The notes beneath the pieces were generated by a model that saw nothing but the letters and a program-made list of their open reading frames with translations, was not told the origin of the DNA and searched no databases. A stretch of DNA of 14,778 bases from DAONJL01 sp035405645 [NCBI: bacterium] (GTDB lineage: Bacteria; JAGOBX01; DAONJL01): contig DAONJL010000014.1 in the NCBI GenBank assembly GCA_035405645.1, forward strand, positions 1 through 14,778. Reading direction: 5' to 3'. Within the stretch, counting starts at the first letter, position 1. The number at the start of each line of letters is the position of its first letter. Shown here piece by piece: positions 7,720-14,778 of the stretch. A program made the position numbers and the translations under genes.

Positions 7720-8526
7720 ATGAATAAAGGTAAAAAAATAATTTTATTAATCATAGTTTTATTTTTATTCCAAATTTTATACGCAAATGAACCTGCTTCT
7801 ATTTTCTTTTATAATCCAGACTCCAATATTGAAAATTTTGCTTTATTAGTTACTAACTTTACAAATTATTTTAAAGGAAATATCCCTGATTTTAAAATTC
7901 AACCATTTGTTAATATTGAAACACTTGTTAATGAAGCATTAAAAAGAAATCCTGCTTTTATTATTTTGCCATACTGGAATTATTTATTATTATTAAAAGA
8001 CAAATCTTTTAATCCTTTGGGTTTAGAAGGCATATTAACTCCAATGGTTAATTCAAATGTTTTCTATAAAAAATTAATTTTAATAAAATCAAATTCATCA
8101 ATTAAAGATATAGCAAATTTAGAAGGTAAAGCAGCAACAACTTCATTAGGTCTCCAAAGTGTTGATTTTTTAAATGAGTTCTTATTTCAGGATAAAGTAG
8201 ATTTAAAAAAAATAACTTTTATATGGACAAAAAAAGATATGGATAGTTTATTAGCATTAAAATTTAATCAAGTGCAAATTGGTATTATCAGTGATAAGAC
8301 ATATAGTGAAACCAAAAAGACGCAGGCTGCAATGTTAAGTGATATAAAAGTTTTGAAAGAATCAAAAGAAATTCCTGAAATAGTTTTAATAGAATTAAAA
8401 AACAATAGCGATGCAAAAATATCAACAGAAATAAAAAAATTATTTTTAAATATGCATAATTCTGATGATGGTAAAAAAATTTTACAACTTTTAAATTATG
8501 ATAAATGGGTCGAATTTAAAAAATAA
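7720..8526 (+). CDS. PhnD-like periplasmic substrate-binding protein
   Basis: This 268-residue exported protein resembles the phosphate/phosphonate-binding (PhnD) family of periplasmic receptors. Residues 1-22 form a signal peptide ending ILYA before NEP. The second half shows the family pattern SSIKDIANLEGKAATTS (126-142), where the ligand-binding helix usually starts, and ends with MHNSDDGKKILQLLNYDKW (245-263), like the PhnD C-terminal helices. The first lobe is short, and I cannot see the residues that bind phosphonate, so the ligand is unknown. No permease or ATPase follows; the next gene is another binding protein. A sensory rather than transport role, feeding the chemosensory or two-component proteins nearby, is a reasonable inference. 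The start is fixed by AAGGAGG. Confidence 0.72.
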   Translation: MNKGKKIILLIIVLFLFQILYANEPASIFFYNPDSNIENFALLVTNFTNYFKGNIPDFKIQPFVNIETLVNEALKRNPAFIILPYWNYLLLLKDKSFNPLGLEGILTPMVNSNVFYKKLILIKSNSSIKDIANLEGKAATTSLGLQSVDFLNEFLFQDKVDLKKITFIWTKKDMDSLLALKFNQVQIGIISDKTYSETKKTQAAMLSDIKVLKESKEIPEIVLIELKNNSDAKISTEIKKLFLNMHNSDDGKKILQLLNYDKWVEFKK

Positions 8527-8529
8527 TGC

Positions 8530-8534
8530 GGAGG
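8530..8534 (+). promoter_or_regulatory. Ribosome binding site deciding the next start
   Basis: GGAGG lies 5 nt before the ATG at 8540 and just after the preceding stop (8524-8526). It shows that the protein begins with MKKNILILIG, a proper signal peptide, and not at the in-frame ATG at 8498, which would overlap the upstream gene and bury the signal peptide. Confidence 0.8.
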
Positions 8535-8539
8535 TTTGT

Positions 8540-9478
8540 ATGAAAAAAAATATATTAATTTTAATAGGACTTTTTTGTTTTACTGCTGCTTTATTTAGTG
8601 CTGAAAAAATCGCAGTAGTTAAAAGTGCTTCTCTTGCTACTTATGATGTTGCTATCGATGGTTTTAAAGAATCAATTTTAATGGCTGGTATTAAAAATGA
8701 AATTGAAATTTATGATATGAAAGGTGATGATAATATTGCAAAAGAAATTATTGAACAGATTAAAAATGATAAAAATATAAAATTAATTTTTACACTTGGT
8801 GCAAGAGCAAGTGATATGATTGCTTCTGAAATTAAAGATATTCCTATTATTTTTTCTTATGTTTTAAACTGGAAAAATTATCCTTCTTTAAAACAAAAAA
8901 ATGTAACAGGTATTGAATTTGAAATTCCACCTAATATTACTTTAACTCTTTTTAAAATGCTTGCTCCTGATATTAAAAAAATTGGTATTATTTATAATGA
9001 AAAAAATTCTATGGAAATAGTTAAGGAAATAACCAAAGAATGTGAGAATAATAATTTAATTTTAATTACAGAAAATATTTCTTCACCTTCAAAAATTAAA
9101 AGTGCTTTTAAAAATCTTCTAAAACAAAATATAAATGCTTTCTGGTTTATTGCTGACCCTATTTTAACACAGGATAGAAAACAATTTTCTGAATTAATAG
9201 AAAATTGTAATAAAGAAAAATTATTTACTATTACTGTAACTGAAAAATTAGTTGAATTATTTGGTGTCTTATTTGCCGTTGCGCCTGATTATAAAACAAT
9301 TGGTTCACAGGCTGGCAGCCTTGTACAGAATATAATTCTAAATAATAAATCAATTGTTGATTTGCCTGTTGAAACTCCAATGGGAACTGTTAATGTCTTA
9401 AATAAAAAAACATCAGATAGTATTGGTTTAACAATAAATGATTTTCTTATAAGAATGTTTAATAATGTTTATGAATAA
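8540..9478 (+). CDS. ABC_sub_bind-family periplasmic binding protein
   Basis: This 312-residue protein belongs to the ABC transporter substrate-binding family typified by tryptophan-binding TrpX (Pfam ABC_sub_bind). A signal peptide (1-21, ending ALFSA) is followed by the family layout: first strand KIAVVKSASLATYDVAIDGF (23-42), the LIFTLGARASDMIASEIKD region, IPIIFSYVLN, the NVTGIEFEIP segment, the second-lobe opening DIKKIGIIYNEKNS, and the late IGSQAGSLVQNII helix. Members bind small ligands such as aromatic amino acids; the ligand here cannot be read from the sequence. It follows the PhnD-like gene by 13 nt and is surely co-transcribed. Again no permease or ATPase is adjacent, so it may serve a distant transporter or act as a receptor subunit. 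Confidence 0.82.
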   Translation: MKKNILILIGLFCFTAALFSAEKIAVVKSASLATYDVAIDGFKESILMAGIKNEIEIYDMKGDDNIAKEIIEQIKNDKNIKLIFTLGARASDMIASEIKDIPIIFSYVLNWKNYPSLKQKNVTGIEFEIPPNITLTLFKMLAPDIKKIGIIYNEKNSMEIVKEITKECENNNLILITENISSPSKIKSAFKNLLKQNINAFWFIADPILTQDRKQFSELIENCNKEKLFTITVTEKLVELFGVLFAVAPDYKTIGSQAGSLVQNIILNNKSIVDLPVETPMGTVNVLNKKTSDSIGLTINDFLIRMFNNVYE

Positions 9479-9568
9479 TTGCTTTTTTTAATATTTCTTT
9501 TTCTACACCTTTGTAACAATTATAAATTTTTTCCTTTACTTATATGTCTTAAATATTTAATAATATAA
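9479..9568. other. Short intergenic gap before the galactanase gene
   Basis: These 90 bases are AT-rich. I see no GC-containing terminator hairpin after the binding-protein gene, and no promoter better than a weak TTTACT (9535-9540). The galactanase may be read from the upstream promoter or from one I cannot recognise. Confidence 0.4.
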
Positions 9569-10630
9569 ATGATAATAAAACTCTTATTATTTTTTCTCAT
9601 TTTTAAATCAATTATTTTTTCAGATAATTTAATTAAAGGAATTGATGCTTCTTATGTGGATGAACTTTTAGAGAAAGGTGCAGTATTTAAAGAAAATAAT
9701 GAAGAAAAAAATATTTTTGATATTTATAAAAACAATGGTATAAATTATATCAGATTAAGATTATGGCATTCCCCAAAGAATAATTATTGTAATTTAGAAC
9801 ATACGATTAAAATTGCTAAAATAATTAAATCAAAAAATTTGAAATTATTATTAGCAATTCATTATTCTGATGATTGGGCTGACCCGTCTAAACAAACTAT
9901 TCCAGCATTATGGCAAAATAAATCATTTAATGAAATTGAATTTGAAGTATTTAATTATACTCAAGAAATAATTAATTCTTTTAAGGAAAATAATATTTTG
10001 CCTGATATTATTCAAATTGGTAATGAAATTGAAAATGGTTTTTTATGGGATTATGGTAGAATTAACAATTTTACAAATTTTATGAATTTATTGAAACAAG
10101 CAATTTTTGCTATTCATAATAATTTAACTCAAGAGCAATTAAAAAAAGTAAAAATATTAATTCATATTTCCTGTAGTACTAATTATAATAAAACTATCTG
10201 GTTTTATGAAAATCTAATTAATGAAAATGTCCCTTTTGATTTAATTGGTTTATCATATTATCCGTGGTGGCATGGGACCCTTGAACAATTAGAAAACAGC
10301 CTCAAAATAATCAGTAAAAAAATTAATAAAGAAATAATTATTGTTGAAACAGCATATCCCTGGACATTAGATTGGTTTGATAATAAACATAATATTATTG
10401 GTGAAACCACACAATTATTAAATAATTATCCAGCGTCGCCAGCAGGGCAATTAAAATTTATAGAACAATTATTTAAAATCATAAAAAATATATCTAATGT
10501 AAAAGGTTTATTTTATTTTTCTGCTGATGCTATTAGTTGTAATTCTTTTTCTTCTGATTGGGAAAATTTAACTTTGTTTGATTTTTATGGTAATGCTTTA
10601 CCAACATTAAAAATTTTTTTAAAAAATTAA
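9569..10630 (+). CDS. Exported GH53 endo-beta-1,4-galactanase
   Basis: This glycoside hydrolase should cut beta-1,4-linked galactan, the side chains of type I arabinogalactan and pectin. The 353-residue protein has a signal peptide (about 1-18, ending IIFS) and then a single GH53 TIM barrel with no added binding module. Family landmarks are GIDASYVDELLEKGAVF (24-40), INYIRLRLWHSP (58-69), HYSDDWADPSKQ (98-109), the acid/base Glu153 in QIGNEIENGFLWDYG (149-163), LIGLSYYPWWHG (225-236) and the nucleophile Glu260 in IIVETAYPW (257-265). All catalytic elements are present, so it should be active. No galactose-metabolism or sugar-transport gene is adjacent. The ATG lacks a Shine-Dalgarno sequence. 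It may help the cell feed on plant polysaccharide. Confidence 0.92.
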   Translation: MIIKLLLFFLIFKSIIFSDNLIKGIDASYVDELLEKGAVFKENNEEKNIFDIYKNNGINYIRLRLWHSPKNNYCNLEHTIKIAKIIKSKNLKLLLAIHYSDDWADPSKQTIPALWQNKSFNEIEFEVFNYTQEIINSFKENNILPDIIQIGNEIENGFLWDYGRINNFTNFMNLLKQAIFAIHNNLTQEQLKKVKILIHISCSTNYNKTIWFYENLINENVPFDLIGLSYYPWWHGTLEQLENSLKIISKKINKEIIIVETAYPWTLDWFDNKHNIIGETTQLLNNYPASPAGQLKFIEQLFKIIKNISNVKGLFYFSADAISCNSFSSDWENLTLFDFYGNALPTLKIFLKN

Positions 10631-10637
10631 AAAATAA

Positions 10638-10666
10638 TTGACTATTTTAATTTTTATAAATAGAAT
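10638..10666 (+). promoter_or_regulatory. Promoter for the two-component genes, probably leaderless
   Basis: TTGACT (10638-10643) and TAGAAT (10661-10666) are separated by exactly 17 nt, five of six matches each to the sigma-70 consensus. Transcription is predicted to begin near 10673, about 3 nt before the ATG at 10676. There is no Shine-Dalgarno sequence, so the mRNA is probably leaderless or nearly so. Confidence 0.65.
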
Positions 10667-10675
10667 AATTTTATT

Positions 10676-11800
10676 ATGAATAAAGAGGAAGTAAAAATTT
10701 TAATTGCTGATGATGAAGAAATAATTAGAAAAGGCTTAAAAAAATTATTAAATAATAAAGGTTATACAAATATCATTGAAACTGATGACGGGAAAAAAGT
10801 ATTATCATTATTAAATGAAATTCCAATTGATATTTATATTCTTGATATTAAAATGCCTGGTGTTGATGGTATAAAACTTTTAAAAGAAATTAAAAAAATT
10901 CAAAATAAATCGAAAGTAATAATTATAACAGGTCATGGAAATATTGAAAATTGTCGTGAAGCATTTTTATTTGGTGCAAGTGATTTTCTTACCAAACCTT
11001 TTGATATTGAACAGTTATATAATTGTCTTGAAAGAGTGATACAGGAACTTTCATTACAACCTGAAACATTAGAAAAAATTGGTGACCAAAATTTATCTGA
11101 TGAAATTCTAAAATTAATTAATATTATTTATGATAAAAACACTGATAATACTTTGCGGGAAAATGCTGTATTAAAATTAGGAAAACTAAAAGATAAGCGT
11201 GTTATTCCATTATTATTAAATTTATTAAATACTGCTGATAAAAATTTAAAAGAAAAAATTATTTTTGTTCTTGGTAGAATTGGTGACCCAATTATATATG
11301 AAGAACTATTACAAATCTTAAAAAATGAAAAAGAAGATAATGAAATAAGATTGGCTGCAATAATGGCTTTAAATTTTTTAGGGAAAAAAGAAATAACGAA
11401 ACCTTTTATTGAAAGAATCCAAATAAAAATCAAACAAAAAACTTTAAAGAAAACTGAAAAAGAATTGATAAAAAAAGAATTAAAATTATCACCTAATATT
11501 AAAATCGAAATTACTAAAGATTTATTTGTGATTTATTTTTATAATGATTTGACTCTTGATGATTTAAAAAATCTCAATGATTTTATTGAAAATGAAAATA
11601 CAAAAAAAATTATTGAAAATATATTTAATATAAATCTTAATTTTTTCTATGCTTTAAATGCTCCTGATGAGCTTTTGGATTTTATTAAAAATTTGAATAA
11701 AAATTTTCCACATATGATTGTCTATCTTTCAAAAAAATATTCACCTGTTAATGAAGCAATTATAAAACTTGAAAATGAATTAAATATAAATTATCTGTAA
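10676..11800 (+). CDS. Response regulator: receiver, HEAT repeats and STAS-like C-terminus
   Basis: This 374-residue regulator has an intact receiver (about 6-122) with acidic pair Asp12/Asp13, phosphoacceptor Asp57 (YILDIKMPG), Thr85 and Lys107 (FLTKPFD). It is followed by three HEAT/PBS-lyase-type helical repeats at about 160-184 (RENAVLKLGKLKDKRVIPLL), 190-215 and 221-248. A basic linker (250-272) leads to a final alpha/beta region (275-374), whose pattern of strands and amphipathic helices resembles a STAS (anti-sigma antagonist) fold, though no typical serine phosphorylation site is seen. There is no DNA-binding domain, so output is probably by protein-protein contact. The stop overlaps the start of the kinase gene by 1 nt (TAATG), so that kinase is the obvious partner. 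The STAS assignment is tentative; the receiver and HEAT repeats are solid. Confidence 0.85.
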   Translation: MNKEEVKILIADDEEIIRKGLKKLLNNKGYTNIIETDDGKKVLSLLNEIPIDIYILDIKMPGVDGIKLLKEIKKIQNKSKVIIITGHGNIENCREAFLFGASDFLTKPFDIEQLYNCLERVIQELSLQPETLEKIGDQNLSDEILKLINIIYDKNTDNTLRENAVLKLGKLKDKRVIPLLLNLLNTADKNLKEKIIFVLGRIGDPIIYEELLQILKNEKEDNEIRLAAIMALNFLGKKEITKPFIERIQIKIKQKTLKKTEKELIKKELKLSPNIKIEITKDLFVIYFYNDLTLDDLKNLNDFIENENTKKIIENIFNINLNFFYALNAPDELLDFIKNLNKNFPHMIVYLSKKYSPVNEAIIKLENELNINYL

Positions 11801-13173
11801 TGAATAAAATAATTCAATTATTCGATAATTCGCCAATCTATATATATTATATATCTTCAAAACAATTTAAAATACTAAAAAAAAATCATTCGTTAAATGT
11901 CTTAGAAAACAACAATAAATTAAACGATAATTTAATTAAAGAATTGAAAAAAAATCTTGCTAATAATAATTATCAATTTCTCTTTGAAACAAAACAAAAT
12001 AATTCTAATTACTATTTTAATATTTTTATTAAACCAAATAAAAAAAATTTAATTTTAATTATTGTTGATGAAACAGAAAAAACAAAAATAAAAGAGAATT
12101 TCGATTTATTAGATAAAAAAAATAAATTATTATTCTGGAATTCTCTTGATTTAATTTTATATTTAAATCCAGATGATTTATCAATAATTGATATAAATTT
12201 AAGTGCTTCACACTTTTTTAAAAATCGCCGGGCGCAATTACAAAATAAAAAAATAACTGAACTCCTGCCAATTGAAAAAAATAATATATTTTATGACTTT
12301 ATTAATGAAATTAAAAAGAATGGTTTAAACATTATATCTGATATAAAATTAATCTCATCTGTTAATACAGTAAAATATTTTAATGCTTTTGGAATGATGA
12401 TGGATTTAGAAAAAGAAATTTCTTTATATTTGAATTTCCGTGATATTACTGATTATAAAAATATGCAATTAAAAATTATTCAAAATGAAAAACTTATTTC
12501 TTTAGGAACTCTCGCTGCCGGTATTGCACACGAATTAAGTCAACCTCTTGCTGGTATTAATTTTTTTGTTAAAATTTTAAATGATGAATTAAATAAATAT
12601 TCTATAAATTCAGATTCAATAAATGAAGCAATTACAATAATAAATAAAGAAATTAAAAAAGCAGATACGATTATTTCTTCTTTAAAAAATTTATCAAGAA
12701 AGCCATCATTTGAAGTCAATGAAAAAATGGCTTTAAATAAAACAATACAAGAAGCTTTATTATTAATAAATAAACTTTTTGAAAAAGAAGAAATAAAAAT
12801 AAATTTAAATTTATCAGAAAACGAATTATATTCACCTGGTAATAATAATCTTATGACACAGGTAATTACCAATTTAGCTTTAAATGCTCGCGATGCTATG
12901 AAAAACTCTAAAACTAAAATAATTGAAATAATTACTGAAAATAAAGAACAAAAAAATTATATTATTTTTCGTGATACTGGTACTGGCTTTGATGAAACTA
13001 TTATTAATAAAATATTCGAACCTTTTTTCACAACAAAAGAAGTTGGTGAAGGTGTAGGACTTGGTCTTACTATTTGTTATGATATTATAAAATCTTTTAA
13101 TGGAAATATTTATGCTAATAATGCTGATTCTGGTGGGGCTCAATTTACTATTGAATTACCTATCTACAAATAA
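11800..13173 (+). CDS. PAS-domain sensor histidine kinase
   Basis: This 457-residue kinase lacks a signal peptide and membrane helices, so it should sense a cytoplasmic cue or a partner protein. Two PAS-like regions are apparent (about 4-95 and 105-218, the second ending LNFRDITDYKN). The kinase core follows: phospho-accepting His244 in GTLAAGIAHELSQPLAGI (236-253), N-box QVITNLALNARDAM (354-367), G1 DTGTGF (392-397), F-box IFEPFFTTK (405-413) and G2 GVGLGL (418-423). The H-box resembles NtrB/ZraS-type kinases. Its start overlaps the regulator stop by 1 nt, indicating translational coupling and explaining the missing Shine-Dalgarno sequence. The likely phosphorylation target is Asp57 of the upstream regulator. 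The stimulus is unknown. The gene ends 72 nt before the next start, with no visible terminator. Confidence 0.92.
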   Translation: MNKIIQLFDNSPIYIYYISSKQFKILKKNHSLNVLENNNKLNDNLIKELKKNLANNNYQFLFETKQNNSNYYFNIFIKPNKKNLILIIVDETEKTKIKENFDLLDKKNKLLFWNSLDLILYLNPDDLSIIDINLSASHFFKNRRAQLQNKKITELLPIEKNNIFYDFINEIKKNGLNIISDIKLISSVNTVKYFNAFGMMMDLEKEISLYLNFRDITDYKNMQLKIIQNEKLISLGTLAAGIAHELSQPLAGINFFVKILNDELNKYSINSDSINEAITIINKEIKKADTIISSLKNLSRKPSFEVNEKMALNKTIQEALLLINKLFEKEEIKINLNLSENELYSPGNNNLMTQVITNLALNARDAMKNSKTKIIEIITENKEQKNYIIFRDTGTGFDETIINKIFEPFFTTKEVGEGVGLGLTICYDIIKSFNGNIYANNADSGGAQFTIELPIYK

Positions 13174-13188
13174 AATTTTTTCTTTGAA

Positions 13189-13218
13189 TTGACTTTTGTT
13201 GTTTTTATATGATATAAT
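13189..13218 (+). promoter_or_regulatory. Promoter for the outer-membrane protein and ribE
   Basis: TTGACT (13189-13194) and a perfect TATAAT (13213-13218) are separated by 18 nt. Transcription should start near 13225, leaving a leader of about 20 nt with a ribosome site. This is the clearest sigma-70-type promoter in the window. Confidence 0.75.
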
Positions 13219-13232
13219 TTTTAAAAATTATT

Positions 13233-13238
13233 AGGTGG
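13233..13238 (+). promoter_or_regulatory. Ribosome binding site
   Basis: AGGTGG stands 6 nt before the ATG at 13245 and supports that start, which also gives a complete signal peptide. Confidence 0.7.
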
Positions 13239-13244
13239 TTTTTT

Positions 13245-14129
13245 ATGAAGAAAAATTTTTTTCTTTTTATTGTTTTTATTTTTAGTTTTTATACTTTTAT
13301 TTTTGCGTCTGATAAATATGCAGGCGACTTTTTAAATAATGGGGCAAGCGCGCGTGCAATTGCTTTAGGTAAAACAGGTTTTATTAATAATTTTGATGCT
13401 TCTTCTGTTTTCTGGAATCCTGCGCTTCTTTCTAATTTATCTGGTCAAAATCTTTCTTTTATGTTAAGTAAACCATTTGCTAATGTTAATGGCATTCAAT
13501 ATCATACTCTATTTTTTGCTTCCAATATTTATAATGATATTTTTGGTTTTGGTTTAATTTACGAATCTGCTGATGAAATGAAAAAAGTTACAAATACTGG
13601 TTTAATTCAAGGTGATTTTTCTGCCCGTGATATTGCTTTTTTATCTGCTTACTCAAAAAAATTATCTGAAAATCTTTCAGCAGGTTTAAATTTCAAAATT
13701 GTTAATCAAAAAATTGATACATATAAAGGCACAGGCTTTGGTGCTGACCTTGGTCTTAAATTTTCTTTATCTAAAAATTTACATTTTGGTTCTACTCTTA
13801 AAAATATTCTTCCACCTTCAATTAAATTAAATTCTAAAACTGAAAAATTTCCATTAAGAGCAGAATTTGGAAGTAATCTAATTTTATTTGAAAACTTAAA
13901 TTGTTATTATGGCTTTTCTTATGAAAACAGTGATTTTATGCATCATATTGGTTTTGAATACCTAATTAAAAATTTTCTTGATTTACGGACTGGATATGAT
14001 GATGAAACTGATGCTTTTAGTGCAGGTATTGGTGTTAAATTTGTTTCTTTTCAGTTTGATTATTCTTATAAAACGCATAAAACATTAGGTGCTTCACATA
14101 TTCTATCTTTTAATTTATTTAATTTTTAA
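13245..14129 (+). CDS. PorV/PorQ-family outer-membrane beta-barrel protein
   Basis: The 294-residue protein has a signal peptide (1-21, ending FIFA before SDK). The mature N-terminus carries the family signature YAGDFLNNGASARAIALGKT (25-44) and FDASSVFWNPALLS (50-63), seen in PorV/PorQ (FadL-like) proteins. The rest alternates short polar and aromatic strands (for example YHTLFFAS, FGFGLIYES, FGADLGLKFSL, GIGVKFVSFQFDYSY) and ends in Phe, as outer-membrane barrels do. In Bacteroidota, PorV and PorQ serve type IX secretion, but in other phyla such proteins occur without that system and their role is unknown. No other secretion genes are near. It has its own promoter and ribosome site and is followed 2 nt later by riboflavin synthase. 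Confidence 0.85.
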   Translation: MKKNFFLFIVFIFSFYTFIFASDKYAGDFLNNGASARAIALGKTGFINNFDASSVFWNPALLSNLSGQNLSFMLSKPFANVNGIQYHTLFFASNIYNDIFGFGLIYESADEMKKVTNTGLIQGDFSARDIAFLSAYSKKLSENLSAGLNFKIVNQKIDTYKGTGFGADLGLKFSLSKNLHFGSTLKNILPPSIKLNSKTEKFPLRAEFGSNLILFENLNCYYGFSYENSDFMHHIGFEYLIKNFLDLRTGYDDETDAFSAGIGVKFVSFQFDYSYKTHKTLGASHILSFNLFNF

Positions 14130-14131
14130 TT

Positions 14132-14778
14132 ATGTTCACAGGTATTATTAATGAAATTGGTGAAATAGAATATTTTGAAAGAGTATCAAATAATTTATTT
14201 TCTATTTCTATAAAATGCCATAAAATCCTTAACAATATTCAAGTTGGGGAAAGTATTGCTGTTAATGGTGTTTGCTTATCTGTTAAATCATTCTCTTCTT
14301 CTTCTTTTGCTACAAATATAATGCTTGAAACAATAAATAAGACTACATTTAAAAATATGTCATTATTAAAATTCGTTAATTTAGAGCGTGCTTTATTACC
14401 TAATACAAGAATATCTGGTCATTTTGTTTCTGGTCATATTGATGGCATTGGAAAAATTATCGATATAGAAAAAACAGAGGGCAATTACAATTTAAAAATT
14501 TCTGCTCCTCAATCAATTATGGAATACATTGTATATAAAGGTTCTATTGCTATAAATGGTGTTTCACTTACTATTGCTGATATAAATGATAATTATTTTT
14601 CTGTATCTTTAATTCCACTTACTTTACAGGAAACAAATTTAAAATATCTAAAAATTAATGATGAAGTAAATATTGAAACAGATTTACTGGGTAAATATGT
14701 AAAAAAATTTTTATTTACTCAAAAAAAAATAAATAGCAGTAGTAAAATAACAGAAGAATTCTTAATAAAAAATTTATG
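14132..14778 (+). CDS. ribE: Riboflavin synthase alpha chain (right end cut off)
   Basis: This enzyme dismutates two 6,7-dimethyl-8-ribityllumazine molecules into riboflavin, the last step of the pathway. The frame opens MFTGIINEIG and stays open to the window edge (215 codons plus 2 bases); the family is usually 200-220 residues, so only the extreme C-terminus is missing. Two lumazine-binding half-domains are clear: the first with VGESIAVNGVCLSV (38-51), the second opening SGHFVSGHIDGIGKI (95-109) and continuing with KGSIAINGVSLTI (136-148). DLLGKYVKK (184-192) is the usual C-terminal helix. The tail after 195 is unusually Lys/Ser-rich. It starts 2 nt after the PorV-like gene without a Shine-Dalgarno sequence and has no room for an FMN riboswitch, so it probably depends on the promoter at 13189. 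Other riboflavin genes may lie to the right. Confidence 0.95.
   Translation, partial: MFTGIINEIGEIEYFERVSNNLFSISIKCHKILNNIQVGESIAVNGVCLSVKSFSSSSFATNIMLETINKTTFKNMSLLKFVNLERALLPNTRISGHFVSGHIDGIGKIIDIEKTEGNYNLKISAPQSIMEYIVYKGSIAINGVSLTIADINDNYFSVSLIPLTLQETNLKYLKINDEVNIETDLLGKYVKKFLFTQKKINSSSKITEEFLIKNL

Noticed and set aside
8498-8539. Upstream in-frame ATG giving a 14-residue longer ABC_sub_bind protein
   Set aside because: It overlaps the previous gene by 29 nt, lacks a ribosome site and would bury the signal peptide. The ATG at 8540 has GGAGG at the right spacing.
9511-9526. TTGTAACAATTATAAA as promoter or operator before the galactanase
   Set aside because: The -35 and -10 candidates do not have workable spacing, and the short inverted repeat is weak.
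11128-11433. Minus-strand open frame opposite the HEAT repeats
   Set aside because: It is a shadow of the real gene, with no recognisable feature.
12540-13143. Minus-strand open frames opposite the histidine kinase
   Set aside because: The plus strand encodes the H, N, G1, F and G2 boxes in one frame; the antisense frames show no motif or ribosome site.
14108-14131. FMN riboswitch before ribE
   Set aside because: Only 2 nt separate the genes and no conserved riboswitch sequence or fold is visible upstream.
1-14778. CRISPR arrays, insertion sequences, attachment sites or long repeats
   Set aside because: I saw no regularly spaced repeats, transposase or integrase sequences, terminal inverted repeats, or duplication of the tRNA 3' end inside the window.

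Overview
The window is a gene-dense, very AT-rich piece of a bacterial chromosome (about a fifth to a quarter G+C on the lines I sampled by eye). It points to a diderm (Gram-negative-type) bacterium. There are several proteins with signal peptides, a PorV/PorQ-type outer-membrane beta-barrel, a probable lipoprotein zinc receptor, an exported galactanase and solitary periplasmic binding proteins. Promoters look like ordinary sigma-70 sites (TTGACT/TTGACA with TATAAT-like -10 boxes), not the Bacteroidota type. Combined with chemosensory proteins, multi-receiver cyclases and HEAT-containing response regulators, this suggests a poorly characterised low-GC lineage. I cannot name the phylum from sequence alone.

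Layout. Positions 1-63 hold the last codons of an unidentified gene. Positions 64-254 are non-coding with a possible promoter. A tRNA-Ser(CGA) lies at 255-346. From 7609 down to 372 the minus strand carries six tightly packed genes with gaps of 3, 1, 10, -4 and 10 nt: cheW, cheA, a three-receiver class III adenylate cyclase, znuA, znuC and znuB. This looks like one transcript that joins a minimal chemosensory module to a zinc importer. Positions 7610-7719 are a divergent control region with a perfect 10-bp palindrome.

On the plus strand, 7720-9478 encodes two unrelated periplasmic substrate-binding proteins (PhnD-like and ABC_sub_bind type), with no permease or ATPase beside them. A GH53 endo-beta-1,4-galactanase follows at 9569-10630. 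A two-component pair comes next: a REC-HEAT-(STAS-like) regulator at 10676-11800 and a PAS-containing histidine kinase at 11800-13173. The last unit has its own strong promoter and contains a PorV/PorQ-family outer-membrane protein (13245-14129), followed 2 nt later by riboflavin synthase, which runs off the right end.

How it may fit together (inference). CheA and CheW would relay a signal to the cyclase receivers and so set cAMP, a chemosensory output not aimed at a flagellar motor. No methyl-accepting receptor, CheR, CheB or stand-alone CheY is present, so receptors must be encoded elsewhere. The two solitary binding proteins opposite cheW are candidate ligand-binding inputs for such receptors or for the neighbouring kinase. 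The most noteworthy features are the chemosensory-cyclase-zinc operon, the REC-HEAT-STAS-like regulator, an apparently leaderless promoter in front of that regulator, and mixed use of Shine-Dalgarno and non-Shine-Dalgarno starts.
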